Part shown: positions 1-9,771 of the stretch, piece by piece
Layout: every line of letters starts with the position of its first letter
Numbering within the stretch: position 1 is the stretch's first letter
Assembly (NCBI GenBank): GCA_963837755.1
Contig: CAWIOP010000002.1
Location: 558,001-622,000, forward strand
Direction of reading: 5' to 3'
DNA: 64,000 nt
DNA from: JADGHX01 sp963837755
GTDB lineage: Bacteria; Pseudomonadota; Gammaproteobacteria; Steroidobacterales; Steroidobacteraceae
The notes under the pieces: model-generated
Databases searched by the model: none
Seen by the model: only the letters and a program-made list of their open reading frames with translations
What the model was told of the DNA's origin: nothing
Program-made: the position numbers and the translations under genes

Positions 1-356
1 GTGGTGTACCAGTTGCTGTCGCCGGCCACGTCGCTCGGCTTCACCTTCACGTCGACGCGCAGGATGCCTTTGACTTCCGTCTCCAGCACTTCCTGCTGCC
101 ACTTCCACTTGCGCCCGGCGAGCTCGGCGTCGCCGTCGGTCTTGCCTTTCTGTGGCCTTTGCAGAGCGAGCCGCACTTCTTCGATGCGATTGAGCGCCAC
201 CCACTCGGCGAACGTTTTGTCGCGCAGGTAGCTGGCCGAGTCAGCGGATGAGCTGAGCGCGCTCAGCAACGCGGACATGCCGATGGTGACGATGGCGAGC
301 GCCACCAGCACTTCGAGCAGCGTGAAGCCACCGTGAGGGCAGCGCGCGCGCTTCAT
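1..356 (-). CDS. gspI: Type II secretion minor pseudopilin GspI (3' end outside window)
   Basis: Minor pseudopilin of the T2SS, part of the tip of the periplasmic pseudopilus. The frame is open from an ATG at 356 to the window edge, about 118 codons. It begins with a short basic leader and the prepilin cleavage motif G-GFTLLEVLVALAI, where PilD/GspO would cut and N-methylate, followed by the hydrophobic helix. The Glu at +5 is present. The start overlaps the gspH stop (ATGA), which indicates translational coupling. The order G-H-I on this strand matches T2SS operons. The C-terminal half is not visible. Confidence 0.85.
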   Translation of the reverse strand, partial: MKRARCPHGGFTLLEVLVALAIVTIGMSALLSALSSSADSASYLRDKTFAEWVALNRIEEVRLALQRPQKGKTDGDAELAGRKWKWQQEVLETEVKGILRVDVKVKPSDVAGDSNWYT

Positions 357-913
357 GTCCTGCCCTCGATGAGATCGCCCGCTTCGATGGCGCCTTCGTC
401 ATTGCTGGCAATGGTGACGCTGCGGGCCGGGTCGTCGCGCTCGAGAGTGAGCCTGAACGGCGTGAGGTCGCCGTTGGAAAAGATGATGAGATGCGGCACG
501 CGTGCCTGCTCATCCTTCTTGAGCTGCTCTTCAGTTTTCTTCGCGGTATCGGCCGTGCGCAGCACGACTTCGCGGCCTTCCACCACGAGGCGCAGCTTCA
601 AGCCGTCCGGCAGCTCGCGCAGGCGCAGCGAGTCGTCTTCTTCGACCTCGCGCCAGATGCCCTTGCGCGGGTCGTAGGTGAGGAACTGGTAATCGTGCTC
701 GCCGCAGTAGAGGCCGAACTCGCGGGTCTGCAGCTCCGCCTTCTCGCGGGCGTACTTGATGAGCGCGAAGGCGCGCTGGCTTTCCTTCTCCAGCGCCGCG
801 TCCCGGCCGGTGATGCCCACCGAGAGCACCATGCCGGCGGCGAGCAGGCCGATGATCAGCACCACGACCATCAGCTCGACGAGCGTGAATCCGCCGCTCG
901 ATCGCCGCCTCAA
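353..913 (-). CDS. gspH: Type II secretion minor pseudopilin GspH
   Basis: Minor pseudopilin of the T2SS. The motif GGFTLVELMVVVLIIGLL is the prepilin cleavage site and transmembrane helix. The following roughly 160 residues stay in one frame to the TGA at 353, so this is one of the least damaged genes of the zone. There is no ATG in frame upstream of the motif. The best visible start is TTG at 913, giving a short basic leader (RRRSSG); an ATG lost to an indel is an alternative. It lies between gspG and gspI, overlapping the latter by four bases. Confidence 0.8.
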   Translation of the reverse strand: MRRRSSGGFTLVELMVVVLIIGLLAAGMVLSVGITGRDAALEKESQRAFALIKYAREKAELQTREFGLYCGEHDYQFLTYDPRKGIWREVEEDDSLRLRELPDGLKLRLVVEGREVVLRTADTAKKTEEQLKKDEQARVPHLIIFSNGDLTPFRLTLERDDPARSVTIASNDEGAIEAGDLIEGRT

Positions 914-998
914 ACCCTCAGCCGACCGTTCCGTCCATCTCTCAGTCGATGTGTCTGTCGACCCGCCTGTCGAGTTCTGGCCCTTCGTCCACCGGGCG

Positions 999-1470
999 CT
1001 ATTTCTCGCCATCCCAGTTGCCGATGTCGGCATCGATGCCTTCGCCGCCAGGTGGCCGTCGGCGCCGAGCGAGTACAGGTCGTACTCGTTGCCGTGCGTG
1101 CCGGGGTACACGTACTGGTAGTCGTTGCCCCACGGGTCCTTGCTGACGCGCTGCAGGTAGCCGCCCGGGCGCCAGTGCTTGATCGTGGATCGGTCGGCTG
1201 CGCGACCAGCGCCTTGAGGCCCTGTCGTTGGTCGGGTACTTCGAGTTGTCGAGCCGGAACATGGTGAGCGCGGTCTCGAGGCCTGGATGTCCTGCTTGGC
1301 CTTGGCCACGCGCGCCTCGTCGACCTTGCCGAGGAATGGCGGCACGATGACGGCTGCGAGCAGGCCGATGATGATGACGACGACCATGATCTCGATGAGG
1401 GTGAAGCCGCGCGCCGTTGCCGCTGCACTGGCGGCCGCGACGCTCTGATAACCTCACGGCGGAAGATCAT
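999..1470 (-). CDS. gspG: Type II secretion major pseudopilin GspG (frame-disrupted)
   Basis: Major pseudopilin building the T2SS pseudopilus. Pieces in different frames read GFTLIEIMVVVIIIGLLAAV, then LETALTMFRLDNSKYPTND, then KDPWGNDYQYVYPGTHGNEY, and finally DADIGNWDGEK before TAG at 999. These are the family's signature blocks, including the calcium-loop region near the C terminus. At least three frame breaks are needed, near 1420, 1282 and 1210; the one at 1282 is explained by CAG-GGC read as CAGGC. The start is probably ATG at 1470, because its frame enters the leader before the first break. It is the first visible gene of the minus-strand T2SS operon. Confidence 0.85.
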
Positions 1471-1531
1471 GCGTCTGTCCATAGGCGATGCGCCGTGCTG
1501 GCGCAAGGCGGGCCGGATCATAGCAAATGGC

Positions 1532-2195
1532 GTGTCGGCTGGCCTGTGGACCGCGTTCAAATCGCTTCTCGCGTCGCTCAATTGCGACGGCGGCTATGGG
1601 CTGACTCTGCTTTGCCTCGGCATGCCTGCTGTCGCTGTTGCCTGAGCTCGCCGGGGAGACGGCGCGCGCTGGCGCTGCGCTACGAGCGCGAGGCCATCGC
1701 GGCCGGGCAGTGGTGGCGGCTCCTGACCGCTCATCTGGTGCACCTCGACCTGCGGCACGCGCTGCTCAACCTGCTGGGCCTCGTGCTGCTGTGGGCCCTG
1801 TTCGCCCGCGACTACCGCCCGCGCCAGTGGCTGCATCGATCGCCTGCGGCCGCGATCGCTCGCCATCGATGCGGGCCTGTGGTTGCGGGATCCGCAGCTG
1901 CAGTGGTACGTCGGTGCCTCCGGCGTGCTGCACGGCTTCATGGCCGCCGGCACGCTCGCGCACCTGCGGCGGCGGCGAGCTCGACGGCTGGATTCTCGCG
2001 CTGCTTCATCGTGCGGCAAGCTGCTTACGAGCAGTGCGCCGGGGCGCTGCCCTTCGCGGCAGTGGCGTGCCGGTGGTGGTGGACGCCCATCTGTACGGCG
2101 CCCTCGGTGGCGTGCTGGCCGCGGTGGCCCTGAAGCCGCGAACCGACTGCCGCTATAATCGCGCCGCCGTTTTTCCGACGGTCGAAGAGTCCTGA
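1532..2195 (+). CDS. rrtA: Rhombosortase, rhomboid-like intramembrane serine protease (frame-disrupted)
   Basis: Rhombosortases are inner-membrane rhomboid relatives that cleave GlyGly-CTERM tails of proteins exported by the T2SS. Reassembled across at least four frame breaks, the gene shows QWWRLLTAHLVHLDLRHALL (first histidine region), WYVGASGVLHG (GxSG with the catalytic Ser and following HG), a YEQ block and DAHLYGALGG (catalytic His). About 200 residues and several hydrophobic segments fit the family. The likely start is GTG at 1532. Homology ends near 2132, and one frame continues to the TGA at 2193-2195 overlapping the fabD ATG. It is divergent from gspG. Confidence 0.75.
2154..2159 (+). 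promoter_or_regulatory. -10 hexamer of a probable fabD promoter
   Basis: A perfect TATAAT lies about 36 bp before the fabD ATG. The matching -35 position (about 2131-2136, TGAAGC) is poor. If used, the fab series is not wholly dependent on transcription through the rhombosortase gene. Confidence 0.45.
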
Positions 2196-3138
2196 TGGCA
2201 TTTGCATTCGTATTTCCCGGCCAGGGCTCGCAGTCGGTCGGCATGCTCGCGCGCTTGCCGCGCCGACCCCGTCGTGCGCGCGACCTTCGACGAAGCCTCG
2301 ACGTGCTGGGCTACGACCTGTGGCAGCTCACGCAGCGAAGGCCCGCTGGAGCAACTCAACCAGACCGAATGCACGCAGCCGGCGATGCTGGCCGCCGGCG
2401 TCGCCACCTGGCGCGTGTGGCAGGCGAGGCGGCGGCGCAGCCACCGCTGTGTCCGGCCACAGCCTCGGTGAGTTCACCGCGCTGGTTGCGCCGGGGCGCT
2501 GGACTTCTCGCGGCCGTCGAGCTGGTGCGCTTCCGCGGCGCGGTAATGCAGGAGGCCGTGCCGGCCGGCACGGGGCGCATGGCGGCGATGCTCGGGCTCG
2601 AGGATGCGGCGGTCGAAGCCGCGTGCCGCGAGGCTGCGCAGGGCGAGGTGGTCGAGGCGGTCAACTACAACTCGCCCGGCCAGGTGGTCATCGCCGGGCG
2701 ATACGCGGCGGTGCAGCGCGCCATGGAGGCTGCGAAGGCGCGCGGCGCCAAGCGCGCGGTGCTGCTGCCGGTGAGCGTGCCGTCGCATAGCGCCTCATGC
2801 AGCCGGCTGCGCGAGCGGCTCGCGAGCGGCTGGCAGCGGTGCGATTCCGCGCGCCGCGCATCCGCTACTTCAGCGCCGTGGACGCGCGCCGAGCACGCGG
2901 ACGCCGGATGACATCCGCGCGCTACTGGTGCGGCAGCTCGCAAGCCCGGTGCGCTGGCAGCACACCGTGCGCGCGCTTGCGGCCGCCGGCATTCACACAG
3001 CTCATCGAGTGCGGGCCCGGCAAGGTGCTCACCGGTCTGAACCGGCGCATCGAGCGGCGGAACGGCGTGACGTTCCTCGCGCTCGAAGACCCCGCGGCAC
3101 TCGATGCCGCGCTCGCGGCAACAGAAGGAGCTGCCTGA
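2195..3138 (+). CDS. fabD: Malonyl-CoA:ACP transacylase FabD (frame-disrupted)
   Basis: Transfers malonyl from CoA to acyl carrier protein in the cytoplasm, supplying fatty acid elongation. The N terminus reads MAFAFVFPGQGSQSVGML. Later pieces give EGPLEQLNQTECTQPAML, GHSLGE (catalytic Ser nucleophile), the arginine region ELVRFRGAVMQEAV, VNYNSPGQVVIAG and a C terminus with ECGPGKVLTGLN. About 314 codons is the normal length. Several frame breaks occur; those after 2300 and near 2334 are each explained by one G lost from GG. ATG at 2195 overlaps the upstream TGA. fabG follows one base after the stop. Confidence 0.9.
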
Positions 3139-3139
3139 C

Positions 3140-3880
3140 ATGCTTGAGAACGACGTCGCGCTGGTCACCGGCGCTTCGCGCGGCATCGGCCAGGCCATCG
3201 CGCTGGCGCTTGGCGCGGCCGGCGCCCGGGTGGTCGGCACCGCGACCACCGCCGCGGGCGCGGCGCAGCTCACGGCGGCGCTCAGGCGAAGGGTACAGCG
3301 GGCGCGGCGCGGTGCTCGACGCCGGCAACGCCGCCTCCATCGAAGCGCTGCTCGACCGAGCTCGAAGGCGCGGAGGGGATGCCCACCATCCTCGTCAACA
3401 ACGCCGGCATCACGCGCGACAGCCTGCTGCTGCGCATGAAGCCCGAGGACTGGGACGCGGTGATCGCCACCAACCTCACGGCGGTGTTCCGCCTGTCCAA
3501 GGCGTGCCTGAGGCGCATGATGAAGGAGCGCCGCGGCCGCATCATCAACATCACCTCGGTCGTCGGCGTCATCGGCAACGCCGGGCAGGTGAACTACGCC
3601 GCCGCCAAGGCCGGCTGTTCGGCTTCACCAAGTCGCTGGCCAAGGAGGTGGCCTCGCGCAACATCACGGTCAACGCGGTGGCGCCGGGCTTCATCGAACC
3701 GACATGACGCGCGCTCTGACCGAAGAGCAGCGCGCGGCCCTGTCAGTCGCAGATTCCGCTGGGCCGCCTCGGCTCAGCCGAGGACATCGCCGCGGCGGTG
3801 CTGTTTCTGGTGTCGCCGCAGGCGGGCTACATCACCGGGCGCAGACCCTGCACGTCAACGGCGGCATGTACATGCCCTGA
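3140..3880 (+). CDS. fabG: 3-oxoacyl-ACP reductase FabG (frame-disrupted)
   Basis: NADPH-dependent short-chain reductase reducing 3-ketoacyl-ACP. Visible blocks are the Rossmann motif VTGASRGIGQAIALALG, LVNNAGITRDSLLLRMK, the catalytic Ser in NITSVVGVIGNAGQ, the catalytic Tyr and Lys in VNYAAAKAG, and the C-terminal HVNGGMYMP. About 246 residues is the usual size. Lesions reconstruct as shortened runs: near 3290 (AAGGGGTAC read as AAGGGTAC), 3616 (GGCCTG read as GGCTG), 3700 (GAAACC read as GAACC) and 3742. A clear ribosome binding site (AGGAG) sits inside the fabD 3' end. Confidence 0.9.
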
Positions 3881-4067
3881 GGCCATGGCCCCCGGATGGC
3901 CGCGGCGGGTGCGGGGATTTTCGACCGGCCCGGATTCGCCAACAAAAACAACCACTCGCAAATATCGAGCAGGTGGCACCCTTGAGGGCGTTCCCCTACA
4001 ATACCGCGCCCGTGCGGGCCCCCTGGCCGGCACGCGCTTCTCTAACGTCAAGAAGGACAGATCCCTA

Positions 4068-4309
4068 ATGAGCAGCGTTGAACAGCAGGTCAAGGCCATC
4101 GTTGCCGAGCAGCTGGGCGTCAAGGCCGAACAGGTCACCAACGAGCCTCGTTCGTCGACGACCTCGGCGCCGACTCGCTCGACACGGTCGAGCTGGTCAT
4201 GGCCCTCGAAGAAGAATTCGAGATCGAGATCCCGGACGAAGACGCCGAGAAGATCACGACCGTCCAGCAGGCGATCGACTACATCAACGAGCGCCGCACC
4301 AAGGCCTAA
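4068..4309 (+). CDS. acpP: Acyl carrier protein AcpP (single-base frame break)
   Basis: Carries growing acyl chains on a phosphopantetheine arm. The first 26 codons read MSSVEQQVKAIVAEQLGVK and continue to NE. After 4145 one G is missing from GAGGCC. Restoring it gives ASFVDDLGADSLDTVELVM, with the modified Ser in the DSL motif, ending in DYINERRTKA and TAA at 4307. The corrected length is 80 residues, typical for ACP. Because this gene is essential and the fix is one base in a GG run, it is the clearest evidence that the disruption here is artefactual. Confidence 0.93.
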
Positions 4310-4391
4310 CGCAGTCGGGGGCGCTCGCATCCGCTTCGCTCGCGCCGGATCTTCCCCACGGCTCCATCGCTTCCAGATCACGGGTCAGCGT

Positions 4392-5645
4392 GTGAGCAAG
4401 CGCCGCGTCGTCGTCACAGGCCTCGGCATCGTCTCCCCGGTCGGCAGCACCGTCGCGTCCGCCTGGGAGGCCATCCTGCAAGGCGAGAGCGGCATCGGAC
4501 CGATCACGCGCTTCGATGTGTCGGCATTTCCCGTGCGCTTCGGCGGCGCGGTGCGCGGCTTCGACGTCGACAAGTACATCCCGCCCAAGGAAGCGCGCCG
4601 CATGGACCCGTTCATGCACTACGGCATCGCGCCGGCGTGCAGGCGGTGACCGACTCCGGCCTCGACTTCAGCAAGACGGATGCGACGCGCTGCGGCGTGG
4701 TGTGCGGCGCCGGCATCGGCGGCCTCTGCACCATCGAGTCCGAGCACGACGCTTATCTCGAAGGCGAAGAGCCCGCGCAAGATCTCGCCGTTCTTCGTCC
4801 CGGCGTCCATCATCAACATGATCTCCGGGCACCTGTCGATCCGCTTCGGCCTGCAGGGCCCGAACCTCGGCGTCGTCACGGCCTGCACGACCTCCACGCA
4901 CGCCATCGGCCTCGGCATGCGCACCATCCAGTACGGCGACGCGGACGTCATCGTCGCCGGCGGCGCCGAGATGGCGACCACGCTGTGCGGCCTGGGCGGC
5001 TTCGGCCAGGCGAAGGCGCTGTCCACGCGCAACGATTCGCCCACCAGAGGCCAGCCGCCCGTGGGACTAGGACCGCGACGGCTTCGTGCTCAGCGACGGC
5101 GGCGGCGCGATGGTGCTCGAGGACTACGAGCACGCGCAAGGCGCGCGGCGCGCGCATCTATGCCGAGCTCGTCGGCTTCGGCATGAGCGGCGATGCCTAC
5201 CACATCACCGCGCCGCCGGAAGACGGCGAGGGCGCGCGCCTGCCATGCTGAACGCGCTGCGCGACGCGCAGCTCGAATCCGGCGCAGATCGTGCAGTACA
5301 TCAACGCGCACGCCACCTCGACGCCGCTCGGCGACAAGGCGGAGACGCTCGCGATGAAAGCGCGCCTTCGGCGACGCACGCGAAGAAGCTGGCGGTCAGC
5401 TCCACCAAGTCGATGACCGGGCACCTGCTCGGCGCGGCCGGCGTGGTCGAGGCGATCTTCTCGATGCTGGCGATCCGCGACCAGGTGGCGCCGCCGACCA
5501 TCAACTCGACAACCCGGATCCGGACTGCGACCTGGACTACGTGCCGAACACGGCGCGCCAGATGCGGATCGACGTGGCGTTGTCCAATTCCTTCGGCTTC
5601 GGCGGCACCAACGGCACGCTGGTCTTCCGCCGCTTCAGCGGCTGA
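4392..5645 (+). CDS. fabF: 3-oxoacyl-ACP synthase II FabF (frame-disrupted)
   Basis: Condensing enzyme that elongates acyl-ACP with malonyl-ACP. It starts at GTG 4392 with SKRRVVVTGLGIVSPVG. It continues with PPKEARRMDPFMHYGI, the active-site Cys region GVVTACTTSTHAIGLGMRTI, NAHATSTPLGDKAE (first active-site His), STKSMTGHLLGAAG (Lys and second His) and NSFGFGGTNG before TGA at 5643. All Cys-His-His elements are present once the frames are joined. Length of about 417 residues is normal. Frame breaks lie near 4637, 4775, 5070, 5240 and 5510. Confidence 0.92.
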
Positions 5646-5688
5646 CGCCGGGGACGCCCGCGCGGGCCGCCCGGTTTCGTCCATTGCC

Positions 5689-7108
5689 GTGAGCGTTCAA
5701 CCCGCCGTCGTTCGTGAGCTACCGGTGCCGGGCAGCGTGCTGCGCGGGCTTGCCGCCCGCTTTCCGGACCGCTACCCCGTGCTGCTCGACAGCGCCGCCG
5801 AAGGGCCGCTCAGCCGCTTCAGCATTGCTCGCGGCCGAACCGCGCGCGGCGCTGTGGCTCGATGCGCAGGACAACGTGCGCACGGAAGGCGTCACGCTGC
5901 CGACGACGCACAGGTTTCTTCAACGCGCTGGAGCATGGTGGCTCAGCAGAGCGCAGCACCGCTGGGCGCCGGCGCACCGCCTCCCTTCGCCGGTGGCTGG
6001 ACGCTATTCATCTCGGCTATGAGCTGGCCCGCGAAATCGAGCCGCAGCTGCGTGCTTGCCGCGCTCCTCGCTCGCCCTGATCAGGCCTTCGCGCTGCGCA
6101 CGCCGTGCGCGCTGGTTCACGACCTGCATGGCAATCGCGTGTTCGCGGTCGCCGAACCAGATGCCGCCGGCTGTCTGGATCGGATCGCGGCCGAGGCTGC
6201 CGAGGTGGCTGCCAGTGCCGAGGCTGCTGCCAACGCGCCGGTCGCCGTGTGCGCGCCGCAGCGCTCGAGGAGGAAGATCCGCAGGCTTCATATCGACGGG
6301 TGCTCCGTGCGCAGGAGTACATTCGCGCCGGCGACATCTACCAGGCCAATCTGTCGCGCCACTGGCGCGTGACGCTGACGCGAGACGTGATGCGCCGCCG
6401 CAGCTGTACGCGCGCTGCGCGCAGCCAACCCGGCGCCGTTCGCCGCGCTGGCGCAGTGGGGAGGCGCGTCCATCCTGAGCTCCTCGCCCGAGCGGCTGGT
6501 GCGAATCCGCGGCGCGGCGCAGTCGACACGCGGCCGATCGCCGGCACCCGGCCGCGCAGCCGCCGCCCCGGGGACGACATGGCGCGAGATGACGGAGCTT
6601 GCCGCGCATCCCAAGGAGCGCGCCGAGCACGTGATGCTGATCGACCTGGAGCGCAACGACCTGGGGCGCGTGTGCGAGGCCGGCACGTGCGGGTCGATGA
6701 ATTCATGACCATCGAGACCTACGCCCACGTGCACCACATCGTCTCCAACGTGAGCGGGCGAGCTGCGCGCGGACGTCACGCCCATCGGCGCATGCGCGCG
6801 GTGTTTCCCGGCGGCACCATCACCGGGGTGCCCCAAAGTGCGCTGCATGCAGATCATCGCCGAGCTGGAAGGCGCCGCGCGCGGCGCGTACACCGGCATC
6901 CCTCGGCTACCTCGAACCGCGACGGCACGATGGACTTCAACATCCTGATCCGCACCATGACGCTGCATGGGCCGCAACGTCGAGCTGCGCGCCGGCGCCG
7001 GCATCGTCGCCGACTCCGATCCCGAGCGTGAGCTGGACGAGACCCGCGCCAAGGCGCGCGGCATGCTCGCTGCGTTCGACGGGTCGACGGCGCCAGCGCA
7101 GGCCATGA
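5689..7108 (+). CDS. pabB: Aminodeoxychorismate synthase component I PabB (frame-disrupted)
   Basis: Converts chorismate and ammonia to 4-amino-4-deoxychorismate for folate synthesis, working with a glutaminase subunit not seen here. Chorismate-binding family blocks are IRAGDIYQANLSRHWRV, AQWGGASILSSSPERLVRI, HPKERAEHVMLIDLERNDLG, MTIETYAHVHHIVSNVSG, MRAVFPGGTITG and GAGIVADSDPERELDETRAK. GTG 5689 is the likely start. The end is placed at a TGA overlapping the pabC ATG (ATGA); the exact stop frame is uncertain because of indels. The usual length is about 450-470 residues, which fits. Confidence 0.85.
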
Positions 7109-7996
7109 GCCGCCCAGCGGAATCCGGCAGGTCCTGGTGGATGCACGTGACGGGCAGCCACGCGTTGCCGGCACTGGCCGTGCGACCGCGGCCTGCACTA
7201 TGGCGACGGCCTGTTCGAAACCATCGCGTGCCGCGCAGGGCCAGGCGCGGTTTCTGGCGCTGCACCTGGCAGCGCCTGGCGCGTGGCTGCGAGCGACTGC
7301 GGCATCGACCTTGCGGAGTGTCGCGCCGCTGTGCCGCACGAAGTGCGGCAAGCCGCCGAAGCTTCGCGGCGACGCGTTGCTCAAGCTAATCGTCACGCGC
7401 GGCGACGCTGCGGCCGCGGGGCTACGCACCGGTCAGGCAGCGAAGTCGCGACGCGCGTCGGTGCTTCGATATCCCTGGCCGCCGGACAATCCGGCGGCCG
7501 CACGGGATGGCATTCGCGTGCGGATCGCGCACACTGCGTTATGGCGAGAACCCGGCGCTGGCCGGCATCAAGCACTCAATCGCCTGGAACAGGTGCTGGC
7601 GCGCATCGGAATTGCCGGCTGACCGATGCCTGCGGAGGCTGCTGGTGTTCAGCAGCTCGGGGCAGCTCGATATCGGGCACCATGAGCAAGTGTTCCTCGT
7701 TCAGGATGGGCGGCTCAGTGACTCCGCGCGCTAGACCACTGCGGCGTCGCCGGCGTCATGCGCGCCGTGGTGCTGCGCGAAGCTGCTGCGGCTGCGGCAT
7801 GCATTGCGCGAAGCAGTGCGACCTGACGGCTGCGGACATGGCAGCGCAGCCGAGAACTGTTCATGACCAACGCGCGCATCGGCATCTGGCCGGTTCGTGC
7901 AGCTCGATGGGCGCACCGCTGCAAGTCGGCCCGGTCACGCGACGCCTGCAGGCGCAGCGCTGTGCGCCGCTGCTGGAGAACCCGGTCGATGCGTAA
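7105..7996 (+). CDS. pabC: Aminodeoxychorismate lyase PabC (frame-disrupted)
   Basis: PLP enzyme of fold type IV that releases 4-aminobenzoate and pyruvate from aminodeoxychorismate. Identifiable pieces are LHYGDGLFETIACRAGQARF near the N terminus, LKLIVTRGDAAA, RYGENPALAGIKHLNRLEQV (the KHLNRLEQV block carries the PLP lysine) and GTMS-VFLVQDGRL. The frame ends ENPVDA before TAA at 7994. It is coupled to pabB by ATGA and overlaps mltG by eight bases. Multiple breaks make the individual frames unreadable on their own. Confidence 0.82.
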
Positions 7997-9098
7997 GCTC
8001 GTGTCACTGTTGCTGGTGCTCGTGCTGCTGGTCGCCGGTCGGCCGCCGCGCTGACGTATCGATGGCGCGCGCGCAACATCTACACGCCTGCACCGGGCCG
8101 CTCGACGAGGTCGTGCGCGTGCGAGGTGGCACCCGGGTGCGAGCGCTGCGCGCGGTGCTGCGGCAGCTCGAGCAATCAGGGCTGGTCGGCAGACGCCGCG
8201 TGCCGTGGAGTGGTACCTGCGCGCTGCCAGCCGGAACAGCTGCGTCCGAACATCAAGGCGGGCACTTACGAATTCCCGCCGCGCGCGAGTCCGGCGCGCA
8301 TCCTCACGCATGCTGGACCAGGGCCGCGTGGTGCTGGAGCAGCTCACCGTGGTCGAGGGCTGCGACGTTCGCGGAGCTGCGCGCGGCGCTGGACGCAGCA
8401 TCCGGCCGTCGCAAGCACACGCTGGCGGCGAACAGCCTGACGCGCAGGTGATGGCGATCTCGGCCACGCGGACGAGTCTGCCGGAAGGGCGCTTCTTCCC
8501 CGACACCTATCGCTTCGCGGCCGGCACCACCGACCTGCGGACATCCTGCAGCTGGCCTACGAAGCGCATGCAGCGCGTGCTCGCAGCAGGCCTGGAACAG
8601 CGCGCGCGCCGGGTCTGCCGTTTCGCGACGCCATACGAGGCGCTGATGCTGGCCTCGATCGTCGAGAAGGAGACGGGCCTCGCCAGCGAGCGCGCCGCGC
8701 ATCGCCGGGGTGTTCATCAACCGCCTGCGCAAGGGCATGCGCCTGCAGTCGGACCCCACCGTGATCTACGGCATCGGCGACAGCTACGACGGCAACATCC
8801 GCACGCGCGACCTGACGACCGACACGCCCTACAACACCTACACGCGCCGGGCCTGCCGCCGACGCCCATTGCGCTGCCGGGCCGCGAGTCGATGATCGCC
8901 GCGCTGCATCCGGAGGAGACCGACGCGCTGTTCTTCGTCGCCACCGGCGATGGCAACGGCGCGCATCACTTCTCGACGCACGCTCGAGCGAGCACAACCG
9001 CGCCGTGCAGCGCTACCTCGATGCGCCTGCGTCGCGATGCCGCCGGCGGACCGCTCCGAGCCGCCGATCGCGGAGTGCGCCAGGGCGACCGCACATGA
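7989..9098 (+). CDS. mltG: Endolytic murein transglycosylase MltG (frame-disrupted)
   Basis: Inner-membrane lytic transglycosylase that cuts nascent glycan strands and limits their length. It starts MRKLVSLLLVLVLLVAG, a single N-terminal anchor. Then come IKAGTYEFPPRASPARIL (LysM-like part), SLPEGRFFPDTYRFAAG, ALMLASIVEKETG with the catalytic Glu, FINRLRKGMRLQSDPTVIYG and YNTYTR-GLPPTPIALPG, the classic MltG core. It ends with TGA at 9096 overlapping the tmk ATG. At least six breaks occur between 8040 and 9000. Confidence 0.9.
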
Positions 9099-9771
9099 CC
9101 CACGGCCGCTTCATCACCCTCGAAGGCATCGAGGGCGCCGGCAAGTCCACCGTCGCGCGTCGTGGCGCGATGCGCTGCGCGGCGCGCGGCATCAAGGTGT
9201 GCGCTCACGCGCGAGCCCGGCGGCACGCCGCTGGCGGAGCGCATGCGCGCAGCTGGTGCTGGCGCGCGGCAGGGCGAGCCGCATCGCCGCCGGCCACCGA
9301 GACTGCTGCTGATGTTCGCGGCGCGCGCGGCTGCATGTGGAGCAACCTGATCCGGCCGGCGCTGGCGCGCGGCGAGTGGGTGATGTGCGACCGCTTCACG
9401 GATGCCACGCGCGCCTACCAGGGCGCGGGCCGCGGCGTCGACGCCAGCTGCATCGAACAGCTCGCGCGCCGCGGTGCAGCGCGGATCTGCACGCCCGATC
9501 TGCACGCTGCTGCTGGACCTGCCGGTCCGAAGCCGGGCTCGGCGCGCGCGCGGCACGCGCCGGCGCCGTGCCGACCGATCGCTTCGAGGACGAGGCCGTG
9601 GCGTTCTTCGAGCGCGTGCGCGACGCGCTACCTGGAGCTGGCGCGCGCGGAGCCGCAGCGCATTTCGCGTGCTCGACGCCAGCGCGGTCGCCGGCTGCAC
9701 GTTGCTGCAGCAGGCGGCAGCCGCTGCTGGAATCGACTGCTGAATCGACCGTGAACGGCCCGCCTGGATGA
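9095..9771 (+). CDS. tmk: Thymidylate kinase Tmk (frame-disrupted)
   Basis: Phosphorylates dTMP to dTDP. The N terminus reads MTHGRFITLEGIEGAGKSTV with the P-loop GIEGAGKST. Later pieces show LTREPGGTPLAERMR (DRX-type region), GEWVMCDRFTDATRAYQGAG, DLTLLLDLPV and the LID-region DRFEDEAVAFFERVRDAYLE. Length is near 215-225 residues. I place the end at TGA 9769-9771 because it forms an ATGA overlap with holB; another frame stops at 9741. It is coupled to mltG in the same way. Confidence 0.9.
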
